From the NCBI GenBank assembly GCA_030762935.1, contig CM060895.1, positions 33,284,501 to 33,348,500 on the forward strand: DNA of 64,000 nucleotides, in the 5' to 3' direction. The position numbers and the translations under genes are program-made. The first letter of the stretch is position 1; each line of letters opens with the position of its first letter. The notes under the pieces are model-generated. The model was not told the DNA's origin and ran no database searches. It saw only the letters and a program-made list of their open reading frames with translations. Shown piece after piece: positions 23,036-35,691 of the stretch. The DNA comes from Hymenopus coronatus (taxonomy: Eukaryota; Arthropoda; Insecta; Mantodea; Hymenopodidae).

Positions 23036-23691
23036 ATAAAATCTTAGGTGTTCCATTCATATAGCTTTCTCTAGCTGTTCTATAAACAACTTTTCTTACA
23101 AAATATTGCTATTTTATCTACAAAATGTTAATAAAGACATCAGAATTGGCCTTGTTACTTGCTTCTTTAAAAAATGCATGGAAATAATGACATGCAATGG
23201 CAAAACTTTTAAAATAATCGATCGCTATTAGGCAGCTGAAAATCGGTTTTTCTTGCTTGCTAGGAGTAAAAAAAAGAGAAACAAAAATGGTTAGACTTCC
23301 CGTTTGAGAAAAGCTTAAGTAGCTTCAAACTGAAACTCGGAATATCGGTTAACTCTACAAAAAATTGTATATGACATAAATTCTGTGTTTTAACGAGATC
23401 TACAATTTCTGTGTAGTAAGTTTTTGTCCATCTCCTACTGTTTAGCAGTTATACAAAGGTTTTACAAAAGTCATCCAGAACGAAGAGGACTTGTGATGCC
23501 ATTTACATCTCGTTCGTTATGAAAGTATCTTAAATATATGGCATTTTTGAGAGTCAGTTGGGGTGGGGGAATTTTCTTGAAAGTCTTCGTGTCGCATTCT
23601 TTGAAGATGCTACACTTTAATACCAAGTTTGCTTTGGGTGCAGTACCATACCTTCTTCCCCTATGTACATAGCACGTGTAGAAAAGACAAA
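23036..23691 (+). mobile_element. R870 copy, internally shortened
   Basis: Starts AAAATCTTAGGTGTTCC and ends ATGTACATAGCACGTGTAG then AAAAGACAAAATAAAATC. The CA core and the GGGTCCC block are deleted (TACCAAGTTTGC joins directly to TTTGGGTGCAG). Confidence 0.8.
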
Positions 23692-24557
23692 ATAAAATCT
23701 GATGTGTTCCATTCACATGACTTTCTCTACATCTCTGCAACAAATTATTCTTAAAAAGCTTATGCTTGTATTTACTTCGATATAATCGAGAAAAATTTAG
23801 CAGAAATAGTCTTATTACTCGCTTTCTTATAAGTGGAAGCGCAATAAGGGAGTACCACAGGTTAAAGTGATAATCAAAAACTGGTTGATATGTGACGGAA
23901 ATTCCTTTGTTTGTATGGAAACGAGTTGACAAATTCCTGTATGAGAAAAGTACAGTCTTTCAAAGCTGAAACCAAAAATAAGCAATATCTAAAAAGCGAT
24001 CAACTGCACCAAAAAGTATATCGGTCATAAATTGTGTGTTTTAATGTACTCTACATTTTTGTGTGGTAAGTTTTTGTCTATCTCCTACGGTTTACAGTTA
24101 TGGAAAATTCAATGAAAATCATCCAAAATAAAGAGGTTTTTAGAGGCTATTTCCAGAAAATTCAAGATATACATTTTATTTGTCATGTAAATATCTTAAA
24201 TATAAGAGATTTTAATCAAAATCGTTAGAGCCCTTTTTGATAAAATGAAAATTATCGAAAAAATTCCATATAAAGAGTAGTTGGGATGAGGGGATCTTCT
24301 TGAAAATTTTCATGTCGCATCCTTGGAAGATAACAAACTTAAACATCAAGTTTGGTTTTTAATGGTCTTTTCGATTTTGAACTATGCTGCCCACAGGCAA
24401 AGACAGACAGACACACATGGACATTTTTCTATAAATGTTTTTTGGTTTCAGGGGGTCTCAATACATATATTTCTAGTGAAATCTCAGCATCGAATTTTTG
24501 GGTGCGGTACCATATCTTCTCTATACACTGTGTGCATAGTACGTATAGAGAAAGTAA
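23692..24557 (+). mobile_element. R870 copy, full length
   Basis: Head-to-tail with the previous copy: AAATCTGATGTGTTCC at 23695, the subterminal ACTTTCTCTAC at 23720-23730, and its inverse TAGAGAAAGT at 24546-24555. The distance from TC to the 5' motif is 22 bp; from the 3' motif to the end it is only a few bp. Confidence 0.9.
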
Positions 24558-24558
24558 A

Positions 24559-25367
24559 ACTTACTTACTCTATTTAGTACATAGTACATACGTAGAGAAG
24601 GTATTGCATTCTACCCAAACATTCGATTCCGAGATTTCACTGGAATTACGCGTTTTACGGTCCTCTGTATAAAAAATCATTTTTAGAGAAAGGTCCATGT
24701 GTGTATGTGTGTCCGTATGTCTCTGAACAGAAAATTCAAAAGCGAAAAGTCCGTTAAGTTCAGCATCTACCATGCCTGCGAAACGAAGATATTTAAGAAA
24801 ATTTCCCCCGTTCGAAACACAAAAATGGTTGTAAGGATTTTGATTAAAATGCCGTATATTAAATATATTTACATCACAAATAAAAGTAGGTCTTGAATTT
24901 TTGGGAATAACCTCTCAAGACCTCTTCATTCTGGACGAATTTTTCATAAGAAATAAACCACAAGATTTAGTCAAAAACTTACTACACCAAAGTTAAAACA
25001 CACAATTTATGTTATATACATTTTTGTAGTGTAAACAAAATATATCACTTATTGTGTTAAATTTAAAATATTTATCTTTTCTCAAAACGGAAGTCACCTC
25101 TCGTTTCATCTCTCTTTTGTTTTACTGCTGGCCTAGCAAAGCGAACCGAACTTCAATTATTCATCAGCTTTATAAAATATTTGATAATTGTTTTAGCCTA
25201 GTGTATACCCTTATTTTTCGTGTGCTTAAAAAGAAACAAGTAATAAGTAAATGTCTGCTTATGTTTATCTCGATTAGCATGGTGTAGATAAAATAATAAT
25301 TTGTAAGAACATTTTGTTTGCAGAAGAGGTAGAGAAAATCTTGTGGTGGGATACGTCAGACTTTTTA
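24559..25367 (-). mobile_element. R870 copy, tail-to-tail with previous
   Basis: Begins ACTCTATTTAGTACATAGTA (altered palindrome) immediately after the 3' end of the plus copy. Core GTGTGTATGTGTGTCCG at 24699-24718. It ends GGGATACGTCAGACTTTTT and continues head-to-tail into the next copy. Confidence 0.85.
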
Positions 25368-26224
25368 CTTTCTCTACGCGTACTATGTATATAGTGTATA
25401 GAGAAGGTATTGTAATGCACCCAAAAATTGCATACCAAGATTTCACCGGAAATAGATGTTTTAGGGTCCCTTGTATCCAAAAAAAGCATTTTCAGAAAAA
25501 GTCCCTGTGTCCATGTGTCTGCGAAAACAATAACTCAAAAACGAAACGACGGTTAAACACCAAACTTAGCATTCAAGTTTAGTATCTTTCAGGGATGCAA
25601 CACGAAGATTTTCAGAAAAATTCCCCCACCCCCAACTACCCCTTACGTGCAACTTTTCTCGAAAATTTTGATTTTTATCAAAAATGGCTCTAACGATTTT
25701 GATTAAAATATCGTATATTAAAGATATTTACCTGACAAATATGATGTATATCTTGAATTTTCTGGGAATAGCCTCAGAAGAGTACTTTATTCTGGATGAA
25801 TTTTACGGAATTTTGCATAACTGCTAAACTGTAAGAATTAGACAAAACTTTACCACACAAGAAATGTAGAGCAGATTAAAACACACAATTTATGTTATAC
25901 AATTTTTTTTTTAGTGGAGCTGATCATTTTTGAGATATTCCTTGTTTCTGGTTTCAGCTTTAAAAAAAATACACTTTTCTCACACAGGACTTAGTGTACT
26001 CCTGTCCATACAAATAAAGAAACTTCTATCAGATAGCAGCCAGCTTTTGACTATCACTTTAACCTATGGTACTCCGTTATTTCGCTTCTACTTACAAGGA
26101 AGCAAGTAATAAGACTATTTCTGCTATTTTTTCTCGATTACCATGAAGAAAATAGAAGCATAAGCTTTTTAACAACAAATTGTTGCAGAGAAGAGTCATG
26201 TAAATGGAACACACATTTTTTTTT
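25368..26224 (-). mobile_element. R870 copy, full length, tandem
   Basis: Starts ACTTTCTCTACGCGTACTA directly behind the preceding copy's AGACTTTTT, and ends AAATGGAACACACATTTTTT. It lost ATGTAGAGA near the 5' end (GCAGAGAAGAGTCATG). Confidence 0.88.
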
Positions 26225-26846
26225 AAGCGTTGCTAGTCATTTCCGTGAATAATCAATATATAATATTTTTGGATTGCATACTTCCTCCTCTCTACTTTAC
26301 GTATGCAGTAGAGAAAGTAAATATGGGAGGGCTGGGTGAAGTAATTGTATGTAGAATTTATTATGTATGCGTTGTTTGAGTTGAACGCGTTTTGAGGGTC
26401 GTAATGTTGCTGAAATTCAGACAACCGCAATATTTCGCATCAACTTAACTTCACTGACCATTACCAATGCTCTACGCTTGGCTTCAACGGAAGGACGTTT
26501 TGGACAGAATGCTAAATTCGCAGGACAGAGCCAAGGGAGATGGGATGGGGGTAACGTAATAAGTGCAGAACCCATTAGGCTTCAAAAGCGGGATGGTGAT
26601 AATATTCCAAGTGCCCATTTTGCCAGCTGCTTCCCATGTCAGTTACATATGATAATAAAACCAGTTGGAGGAGAATGCGGTGCACATTGTGCAAACTCTG
26701 TTCAATTCAGAGACCTCAAGGTAATGCTGCTGAAAATTAAAAATGAGGTTTTAATTGGAATTGTGGGAAGCTTGAATTATTTTATCGTAAATTCAACACT
26801 TCACTAAGCTTCATTCATACAATCGGCACTATTCTGAGCCTAAAAA
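26225..26846. other. Single-copy gap with one 109-codon ORF
   Basis: The longest ORF in non-repeat DNA of the window (26478-26807, plus strand) begins MASTEGRFGQNAKFAGQ and has two Cys-x3-6-Cys pairs in its middle. I know no such domain, see no splice sites or promoter that would support it, and do not call a gene. A lone hairpin-end remnant, GCAGTAGAGAAAGTAAA, sits at 26306-26322. Confidence 0.35.
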
Positions 26847-28025
26847 TAAAAAAAATCTGATGTGTTCCATTCACATGACTTTCTCTACATCTCTGCAACA
26901 AATTATTGTTAAAAAGCTTATATTTCTTTTTATTTCATGCTAATCGACAAAAAAAATTAGCAGTAATAGTCTTATTACTTACTAGATATAAGGGAGTACC
27001 ATACGTTAAAGTGATAGTCAAAAGCTGGTTGTTAATGTGACTGGAGTTCCTTTATTTGTATGGACAGGAGTTGACAAATTCCTGTATGAGAAAAGTTAAG
27101 TTTTCCAAACCTAAAAACAAAAACAAGGAATATCTCAAAAACGATCAACTCCACGAAAAAAATGAATACAACATAAATTGTGTGTTTTAATATACTCTAC
27201 ATTTTTGGATGGTAAGTTTTTGTCTATCTCTTACGGTTTAGAAGTTATGCAAAATTCCGTAACAATTCACCCGCAATAAAGTAGTCTTCAGAGGCTATTC
27301 ACAGAAAATTCAAATATACATTTTATTTGCCAGGTAAATATCTTTAACATAGGATATTTTAATCAAAATCGTTAAAGCCATTTTTTAGAAAATCAAAAGT
27401 TTACAACTTTCCATGTGACAAAAGTTTAAGTATTTTAAATCTGAAACAAATAACAAGACATTTTTAAAAAATGGTCAATTCCTAGAAAAAACGAATATGA
27501 CATAAATTGTGCGTTTTAACATGATCTACATTTTTTTTGTGAAGTAAGTTTTTGTCTAACCCTTGCGGTTTATCAGTTACTTAGAATTCAGCAAAATTCA
27601 TTCAGAATAAAGAGGTCTTTAGAGGCTATTCCCAGAAAATTCAAGATATACATCTTACATGTCTTGTAAATATCTTAAATATGCGGTTTTTAATCCAAAT
27701 CATTAGAGCTATTTTTGAGAAAATCAAAACTTTCTAATTTTTTTCCATGAAAAGGGTAGTTTGGGGGTATTTTTCTCAAAATCTTCGTGTCGCATCCCTG
27801 GAAGACAGTGAACCTGAAGGCCAAGTTTGGTATTTTTCTGACTTTTTGTTTTTGAGTTATCTGTTCAAGACGCACGTACACACACGCATGCTCATACACC
27901 TTTCTCTGAAAATACTTTTTTTTGGATATGTATACTTACGGTGAAATCTCGGTATCGAAGTTTTGGGTGGAGTGCAATATCTTCTCTATACACTATGTAC
28001 ATAGTACGTGTAGAGAAAGTAAAAA
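26847..28025 (+). mobile_element. Chimeric double R870 copy
   Basis: 26847-27416 is a 5' part ending in TTTACAACTTTCCATGTG. At 27417 the sequence jumps back to ACAAAAGTTTAAGTATTTTA and runs on to a perfect palindrome, CACTATGTACATAGTACG, at about 27988-28005. The join lies in similar Cs/As around CATGTGA, suggesting recombination or template switching between two copies. Confidence 0.85.
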
Positions 28026-28027
28026 AG

Positions 28028-28395
28028 TTTCTCACTATACTCTTCTTTATGATCAGTACCATTTTGCATGCGTTCGAAGCATTTGCCATAGTAATTTTTT
28101 TCCAATTTACTTGGGAAAGCCCCAAAACATGGTTTTTGAGCACATCAGCGGCTTCTTCTGCCGAAAAAGTCATTGTCTACACATTTTATTCCTGATGTTT
28201 GGAAACAAAAAGGAGTTATTGGGTGCCAAATCAGGGCCTACGACGGATGAGTTATCAATTCCATTTTTAAGGTTCAAATAGTCTGTTGTTAGACGAGATG
28301 TGTGAACGCTTGCATTGTCTTGATGAAGAACGATCCAACTGCATTTGTTTGTTCTCCTTATTTCACCGAAGACTTCCGACAAACAAATGGTTCTG
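28028..28395 (-). pseudogene. mariner-like transposase C-terminal half, relic
   Basis: The minus strand reads WIVLHQDNASVHTSRLTTD (second catalytic Asp in HQDNA), then a damaged third block VGPDLAPNNSFLFPNIRNKM, in which the expected Asp after the Pro is Asn. A frame break is followed by EEAADVLKNHVLGLS. The fragment ends at the R870 copy to its left. N-terminal half absent. Confidence 0.7.
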
Positions 28396-28474
28396 TACTA
28401 TTCAGAATTCACCATTTTACTAAAGGAACTGTTACCGCGTGACCAACTTTTTTTCTGAATAAAATAGGCGAACA

Positions 28475-29039
28475 AATTTTTCTGGAATTTGCTATTTAAT
28501 TTTCTCAAACAACGATTTTGATTAAAACACTATCTATTAAAGATATTTACATGCCAAATAAAATATATATCTTTAATTTTTTTTGGAATAGCCCCTGAAT
28601 ACACACTTATGCAAAATGCAATAAAATTCATCCAGAATAAGCATTAAACCATAAAAGATAGACAAAAGTTTCTACACAAAAAATGTAAATCTCGTTAAAA
28701 ACACAATTTAGGATATATATATGTTTTCTCATAGAGTTGAACATTTTTTAGATATTCATTTTTATTGGTTTCAGTCTTTAAAAACTTAAAACTTTTCACC
28801 TTCGGAAATTTGTCGACTCCTGCCAATGCAAAGAAACTGACTTCAACCACATAGCAATCAGCTTTTAAAAAAATTACTTTTAATCTAGTGTGCTCTTATT
28901 TTTCTTCTATTTACAAGCAATCATTTTTCCCTTGTTTGTTTCGACTAGCATGAAGTAGAAAAATAAGCATTTTAACAATAATAATTTGTTACAGGGATTT
29001 AGAGAAAGTCATTTGAATGGAACTTTTTTTTTTTTTTTT
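28475..29039 (-). mobile_element. R870 copy with 34-bp microinversion
   Basis: Lacks the 3' third. At 28607-28640 the family segment TTATTCTGGATG...GCATAA is present in the opposite orientation to everything around it. The 5' end stops at GAATGGAAC followed by T16. Confidence 0.8.
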
Positions 29040-29194
29040 AAATTATGCAAAGTTAAACATACCGTTATTGTGGAATAATCACGAATATAAGTTCGTGTAT
29101 AAACAAACATTAAGTTTGGCTTACAGTACTGGTTTGATGGACCCGCTATAAGCCCAAAGGTGTGACGTCCAATGCTTTCTATATAGGTGTTATT

Positions 29195-29410
29195 GCCACA
29201 ACCCGACCGCGGCAACTACACATGGTGGTTTACCAGTACCTTCTGTGGAATGGAGGTGAAAATTCACGCATACAAACCTGGAAAGCAGCCATGTCCCTAT
29301 CAGGAATCGAAACCGCATCCCCCATTTCAAATGCAGGTGCGCTACGGGATGAGACACTACATGTCTTGTCACGCGACTAAGAGTTTGAGACCGTTAGTCG
29401 GCCTCGCTAC
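29195..29410 (-). mobile_element. SINE-like repeat (family G), minus strand
   Basis: The minus strand shows GTAGCGCACCTGCATTTG and, after GGGGGATGCGG, a B-box-like TTTCGATTCCTGATAGG. GC is higher than the surroundings. Single copy in the window, so the limits are rough. Confidence 0.4.
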
Positions 29411-29668
29411 CATGATTATTATTATTTCCGTCAATTATTTAATGTATTTAAAAGTGTTAATTGTTAATCATGTAATGTATTTAAAAGAGTAAAGCTAGCT
29501 CTAGACAGCACAGCTCAAAAATGTTTATCAAACGTGGTTATTGGAAAGGGGAAAGCTTTTTGTGAAAAATAACTCTTTTGTTGGTCACGTACTTTGGTGC
29601 ATTTGCGTGCAATAGAGAAATAAGTGACGACGCAGTCGGATGGAGAACAGAATAGTAGAGAAGTGAGT

Positions 29669-30537
29669 CCTTTTTACTTTCCCTATATGTGCTATGTACA
29701 TAGTGTATAGAAAAGGTATTGCACTCCACCTAAAAATTCGATACCGAGATTTCACCGAAAATATATGTTTTAGGGTCCCCTGTATCCAAAAAAAAAGTAT
29801 TTTCAGAAAAAGGTCCGTGTGTATGTCCCTGTGTCCGTGTGTCAGTGTGTCCGTGTGTCTGTGAACACGATAACTCAGAAACGAAAAGTCGATAAAATAC
29901 CAAATTTGGTATTTAAGTTTAGTATCTTCCATGGATGCAACACTAAGATTTGGAGAAAAATCCCACCACCCCCAGCTACCCTCTATGTGGAACATTTTTC
30001 GAAAAGTTTTATTTTCTAAGAAATGACTCTAACGATTTTGATTAAAATATCGTATATTAAAGATATTTACCTGACAAATAAAATGTATATTTTGAATTTT
30101 CTGGGAATATCCTCTGAAGACTACTTTATTCTGGGTAAATTTTATGGAATTTTGCATAACTGCTAAACCGTAAGAGCTGGACAAAAACTTACCACACAAC
30201 AAATGTAGAGCATCTTTAAACACAGAATTTATGTTACATACATTTTTTCGTGGAGTTGATTGTTTTTTAGATATTCCTTGTTTTTGGTTTCAGCTATAAA
30301 AACTTATACAGGGCTTTGAGAACTTGTGCCCATATAAACAAAGGAACTTCAGTCGCGAGCAACCAGCTTTGACTATCACTTTAACCTATAGTACCCCCTT
30401 ATTTCGCTTCTACTAACAAGGAAGCAAGTAATAAGTCTATTTCTGCTAATTTTTTATTCCATTAGATGAAGTAAATGGAACAATTTGTTGCAGTGATATA
30501 GAGAAAGTCATGTGAGTGGAACACATCAGATTTTTCC
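29669..30537 (-). mobile_element. R870 copy, full length (869 bp)
   Basis: Core GTGTGTCAGTGTGTCCGTG near 29840. The palindrome GCTATGTACATAGTG is nearly perfect. Flanks are AGTCC|TTTTT on the left and TTTTT|CCATTG on the right, so the element sits in a T run with no duplicated target beyond the Ts. Confidence 0.9.
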
Positions 30538-32180
30538 ATTGTGTGATGATGGTCACGTAGGAGTTATGATGCATTGTGGGTAAAGAATGATGCATTATGG
30601 GCTACCTCAACGCCAAGTTGGCGGTCTTTCTAACCAATCACTTAAGGTCATGTGCACGTAATTACTGTTGGAACACACACCGCTAAGTTCAAGGCGCATA
30701 CTCGTAAGATTATTATACGGTGTGAAAGTAATTAGTTCAATTGGTGATGTTAAGTCGTCAAAGCAGGAACGCTCCTAGAAATAGTCAGCATTATTTAGAT
30801 TGTAAAGCAAAGTGCTTGTCTACATGTCTTACATCTACTCAATAATAAACGAGTAGATAAAGTAAATGTGTAAACTATTTCGCAAGACCACTCCCAAACT
30901 ACCCTCATTGCTGTTACCACCCGCGTGAGATAATCATCGCGCAGGCTGAGCTACGCCAGAGCCAACCAACGGTAGTGGATCTTCAAAACAAGGTACGTAG
31001 GAGATTTACTCTTTTGGTAGTCACATACTTGACACACCCAGCGTGGAGCATTAGAAACCACTCCAAGTTATTTAGAATGGAAAGATAAATCATAACTAAT
31101 AATATAAATTATGCCAAGAAGGGAAATAGAAATGTACATTGGAAATGGGAAGGGAAGAAAGATTTTAAACACGTACAAGTAGCCGAGTTTTCACGAGCCC
31201 CGAAAATACCATTAAGAGGGTAGGACATTGAACCGAGGGGTGAAGTTAAATTGCCTGAGGGTGAACATAACGTGAAAAGAGATGCTATCACTGGTCATGC
31301 GACACTTTTGGAGGACTTGATGTAGAGCATGGGCAGAGCTAAGATGCGATATATAGGTGCGTGGTGTAGCCCTTAGTTGTGACGGAAACAATGAATTTTA
31401 ATACAGATCAGAGTACGGACGAGATCACTGCATAAAGATTAATAAGTAATAATAGTTTCGTTCGGGTAAAGCATAGTTTTACATTAGGAAATTTAGGAGG
31501 AATGCGTGTGTGTTCGACGGCGGAAAAAGGCAGAACTAACTGAATAAAGCACTTGTGTCGTACCGCACCCTGAAAGTGTTTCTATGCCAGCCAAATCTGA
31601 GCAAGGGCACCCACAAATTCATACCATTCCTAAAGCTCATTATCGCCCCAGGGACGGCCCCAAATACAGAAACAAAAGCATCTATCATTATTTTCCGGGA
31701 AATTTTAGAGATTTCAAGACCTCCATCAGATTTCTCTGACGCGTTTTCATCTCTTTCTCTCTAGAGCTTGGTTTCGAATAATCCATGTTGAAGTTTTCTT
31801 CTCCGGCTGGAGCTCGCCTTCCTTAAAAAACCGCGAGCTTGTAAGAATTCTCAAGAACACGCCAGCTGAATGAAGTATGATATTTCCATAGGTCATGACA
31901 TTAATTACGCATGACAATGGCTTGCGAGTGTCATTTGTCATGCACTTTCCAGTAAGAAGCGAAGCGCCTCCAAGAGAAAGTCAAGAAAAGCTTTTCTTCT
32001 TCCTTGCAGCAACTTTTTTCAGGACTTGCTAAAATGGCTCATTTTTAATTTCTTCAATCAGGATTTTCAACGCCTACTGAGGATGTGTTAAGTTTTCCTT
32101 TAACATCCACCTTATTTCAGTAATCTCCTTGCGTTTTCCTCCAAAGTTCCAAATTTATACATTTAGATATTACATATTAG
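30538..32180. other. Longest repeat-poor stretch, 1.6 kb
   Basis: No R870, SINE or transposase signal. ORFs are at most 69 codons and unrecognised. It contains a self-complementary-looking TACTCAATAATAAACGAGTA at 30836-30855. If a host regulatory or non-coding sequence lies in this window, this is the likeliest place, but nothing positive supports it. Confidence 0.4.
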
Positions 32181-33098
32181 TTTCTCTACACGTACTATGT
32201 ACATAGTGAATAGGGAAAGTATTATAATGCACCCAAAAATTCGACACCGAGATTTCACCGGAAGTACATGTTTTGGGCCCCACGAATCCAAAGAAAAGCA
32301 GTTTTAGAAAAATGATCGTGTGTGTGTGTGTGTGTCTCTCTCTCTCTATCTCTATCCATCTGCATGTCTGTCTGTCTGTGTGTGTCTGTGGGCAGCATAG
32401 TTCAAAAACGAAAAGACTGTTAAATACAAAACTTGGTATTTATGTTTGGTATCTTAAAGGGTGCGACACGACAATTTTCAAGAAATTCCACCCACCCCCA
32501 ACTAACCTTTACATGAAAAAAATTTCATGTTTTTTTTTTTTATTTTCTCTAAAATGGCTCTGACGATTTTGATTAAAATATAAATTAAAGATGAAAACCT
32601 GACAAATAAATAAAATATATATCTTAAATTTTCTGGGAATAGCCTCTGAAGACCATTTTATTCTGGATGAACTTTACGGAATTTTGCGTAACTGCTAAAC
32701 TGTAAGAGATGGGCAAAAAATTACCACACAAAAAATGTAGAACATGTTAAATCCCACAGTATATGTTATATACCTTTTTTCGTGGGTATCTCAAAAACAT
32801 ATTTCTTGTTGCTGGTTTCAGTTTCAAAAAACTTATACTTTTCTCATACAGGAATTTGTCAACTCCTGTCCATACAAACAAAGGAACATCAGTCAGGTAG
32901 CAACCAGCTTTTGACTATCACTTTAACCTATGGTACTCCCTTATTTCTCTTCTACTTACAAGGAAGCAAGTAATAAAACTATTTCAGCTAATTGTTTCTT
33001 GATTAGCATGAAGTAAATAGAAGCATAAGCTTTTTAGCAATAATTTGTTGAAGAGATGTAGAGAAAGTCATGTGAACACAACACAACAATTTTTATCT
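32181..33098 (-). mobile_element. R870 copy with enlarged TG/TC core
   Basis: The core is expanded and impure (32319-32390: TG repeats, then TC, CTAT and TGTC). The palindrome TACTATGTACATAGTGA is intact. The 5' end, GAACACAACACAACAATTTTT, is diverged. Confidence 0.88.
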
Positions 33099-33099
33099 T

Positions 33100-33390
33100 T
33101 TTACCCTCTTAGTATGAAGAACACCAGTCGAAGGGCAGAGGCTGGATGGGAGATCAGCCAAATACCTGATATAAAAAACAGAAAGTGGATGAAATGACAG
33201 TGAAAGGGATGACACAAAAGATGATTATGGAGAAATTGGTGGAATGAGTGGCGGGGAAAACTGGAAAACCCGAAGAAAACCAGTACAAACACTGTTTATT
33301 CCATTACAAATACCACATATCGTCTTCTGGGGACGAACCTGAGCTGCCTTGGTGAGCGGCGAGCGGTCTAAACACTCAGCTACGTCGGGA
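33100..33390 (-). mobile_element. SINE-C-like, minus strand
   Basis: The minus strand begins TCCCGACGTAGCTGAGTG (A box) and GCAGCTCAGGTTCGTCCCC (B box), then GTTTTCTTCGGGTTTTCC. Its head is the best preserved of the family C copies, but the body diverges from those at 8107 and 40643, so it may be a subfamily. Confidence 0.65.
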
Positions 33391-33405
33391 GATATTACAA
33401 TAATA

Positions 33406-34450
33406 AAACATCTGATGTGTTCCATTCACATGGTTTTCTCTACATCTCCGCAACAAATTATTGTTAAAAAGCTTATGCTTCTATTTACTTCATGCTAATT
33501 GGGAAAAATTAGCAGTAATAGTCTTATTACTTGCTCCTTTGTAAGTAGAAGCGAAATCAGAGAGTACCATAGGTTAAAAGCATAGTGAAAAGCTGGTTGC
33601 TATGTGACTGAAGTTCCTTTGTTTGTATGGACAGGAGTTGACAAATTCCTGTATGAGAAAAGTATAAGTTTTTCAAAGCTGAAATCAATAACACTGAATA
33701 TCTCAAAAGCGATTAACTCCACGAAAAAGATGTGTATTACACATATTGTGTCTTTTAACGTGCTCTAAATTTCTTGTGTGGTAAGTTTTTGTCTATCTCT
33801 TATGGTTTAGCAGTTGTGTAAAATTCCGTAAAATTCATCCAGAATAAAGAAGTCCACAGGCTATTTCCAGAAAATTCAAGATATACATTTTATTTGTCTT
33901 GTAAATATCTTTAATATACGATATTTTAATCAAAATCTTTATTTTTGGGAAAACCAAAATGTTCTAAAAAAACTCCATCTAAAGGGTAGTTGGGTATGGG
34001 GGCATTTTCTTGAAAATCTTCGTGTCGCATCCTCGGAAGATACCAAACCTAAATACCAAATTTTTTCTGTTTAACGGACTTTTCTTTTTGAATTTTGCTG
34101 CCCACAGATACACACAGACACACATGGACATTTTTCTAAAAATGCTTTTTTTGGTTTCAGGGGGTCCCAAAACATATATTTCCGGTGAAATTGAACATTT
34201 TGAAACATCTCCCATGTAAGGGATTGATTTGGTGGGGGTAATTTTTTTAAACTCTTCCTATCACTTGTTTGAAAAGTACTCAGTTATGCTGTTCAAAGAC
34301 ACACATGTACATTTTAAAAGTTTTACTTATTTATTTATTTTTTTTTTTTTGTCACACAGGGTCTTCAAAGTATTTCTTTCCGATGAAATGTCGATGTCAG
34401 TGCTTGGTTAGAGTGTAATAATTCTCTAACTACTATGTGCACTGTACGTG
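33406..34450 (+). mobile_element. Chimeric R870, one and a third copies
   Basis: 33406-34190 runs from AAACATCTGATGTGTTCC to TTCCGGTGAAATT, then jumps back at 34191 to GAACATTTTGAAACATC...GGTGGGGGTAA and runs to a decayed end, ACTATGTGCACTGTACG. The second part is much more diverged than the first, so two copies of different age are joined. Confidence 0.8.
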
Positions 34451-34815
34451 GCAGATATCTTCGAGATCTCTGAAGAAGGGATTGTTCTTCTTAGAACTTT
34501 CTGGTCTTCGATCAGTAAAAAAGTGACGTAAAAACTTTGCGATAACCAGAAGTTTAGCGCCCTGTCCGATAATTGCAAGTGCTGCTCTCTCACACTTTCA
34601 GACATAACCTAACTTTTATCAGCAATGTCAGTGCTCTCGACCACTGGCACACGGTGTGTGAGTTTAAATGGAATAAGTAGTTATATTATATAATTTATGT
34701 AACCTAAATAACGGAATAGCATAACTTCTGCCGCGTATGTTTAGAAGATGAACGTCAGAGGGGATGGCATCCAGGTTGACCAACTCCAGCGCTTTATTTG
34801 TCACCAGTTTCATAA
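34451..34815. other. Single-copy gap
   Basis: Nothing recognised. Confidence 0.4.
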
Positions 34816-35691
34816 TGAAAATTCTGATGTGCTCCATTCACATGACTTTCTCTACATCTCTACTATTTTTAAAAAGCTTATACTTCTATTTACTTCATGC
34901 AAATTAGAAAAAGTTAGCAGAAATAATCTTATCACTTGCTTCCTTGTAAGTAGAAGCGAAATAAGGGAGTAACATAGGTTAAAGTGATAATCAAAAGCTG
35001 GTAGCTACGTCACTGAAGTTCCTTTGTTTGTATGGGCAGCAGATGATAAACTCCTGTATGAGAAAAGTATAAGTTTTTCATAGCAGAAACCAAAAACAAG
35101 GAATGTCTCAAAAACGTGGAAATCCGCGAAAAAAATATATAACATAAACTGTGTATATTAATGTGCTCTACGTTTTTTGAGTAGTAAGTTTCTGTCCATC
35201 TCTTACGGTTTAGCAGTTATTCAAAAATCCGTAAAATTCAACCAGAATAAACTACTCTTCAGAGGCCATTCCCAGAAAATTCAAGATAAACATTTTATTT
35301 GTCAGGTAAATGTCTTAAATTTATTGTATTCTAATCAAAATGGTTGGAGTTATTTTTGAGAAAATCGAAATTTTCGAAAAAAGTTCCATGTAAAGGGTAG
35401 TTTGGGGTGGGAGGATTTTTCTCAAAATCTTCGTGTCGCAACCCTGGAATATATTAAACTGAAATACCAAGTTTGGTATATTACCGACTTTTCGTTTTTG
35501 AGTTATCGTGTTCACAGACACACGGACACACACACACACACGGACCTTTTTGTGAAAATGCTTTTTTTGGATATAGGGGACCTTAAAACATATATTTCCG
35601 GAGAAATCTCGGTATCGAATTTTTGGGTGGAGTGCAATACCTTCTTTATACACTATGTACACAGTACGTGTAGAGAAAGTAAAAATCTTAT
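34816..35691 (+). mobile_element. R870 copy, full length, first of tandem pair
   Basis: AAAATTCTGATGTGCTCC start. Internal hairpin AAATACCAAGTTTGGTAT at about 35464. CA core 35515-35545. Palindrome CACTATGTACACAGTACG. Overlapping ORFs of 122-136 codons are open on both strands across the 3' half. Confidence 0.9.

Noticed and set aside
26478..26807. 109-codon ORF in non-repeat DNA
   Set aside because: Longest ORF outside repeats, but within chance range over 64 kb and without a recognisable domain.
29585..29995. 136-codon ORF and its many relatives in R870 copies as protein genes
   Set aside because: They begin and end at repeat-specific places, exist on both strands, include CA-microsatellite-encoded HTHT/VCVC runs and are broken in many copies. 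Reported as a finding, not as CDS.
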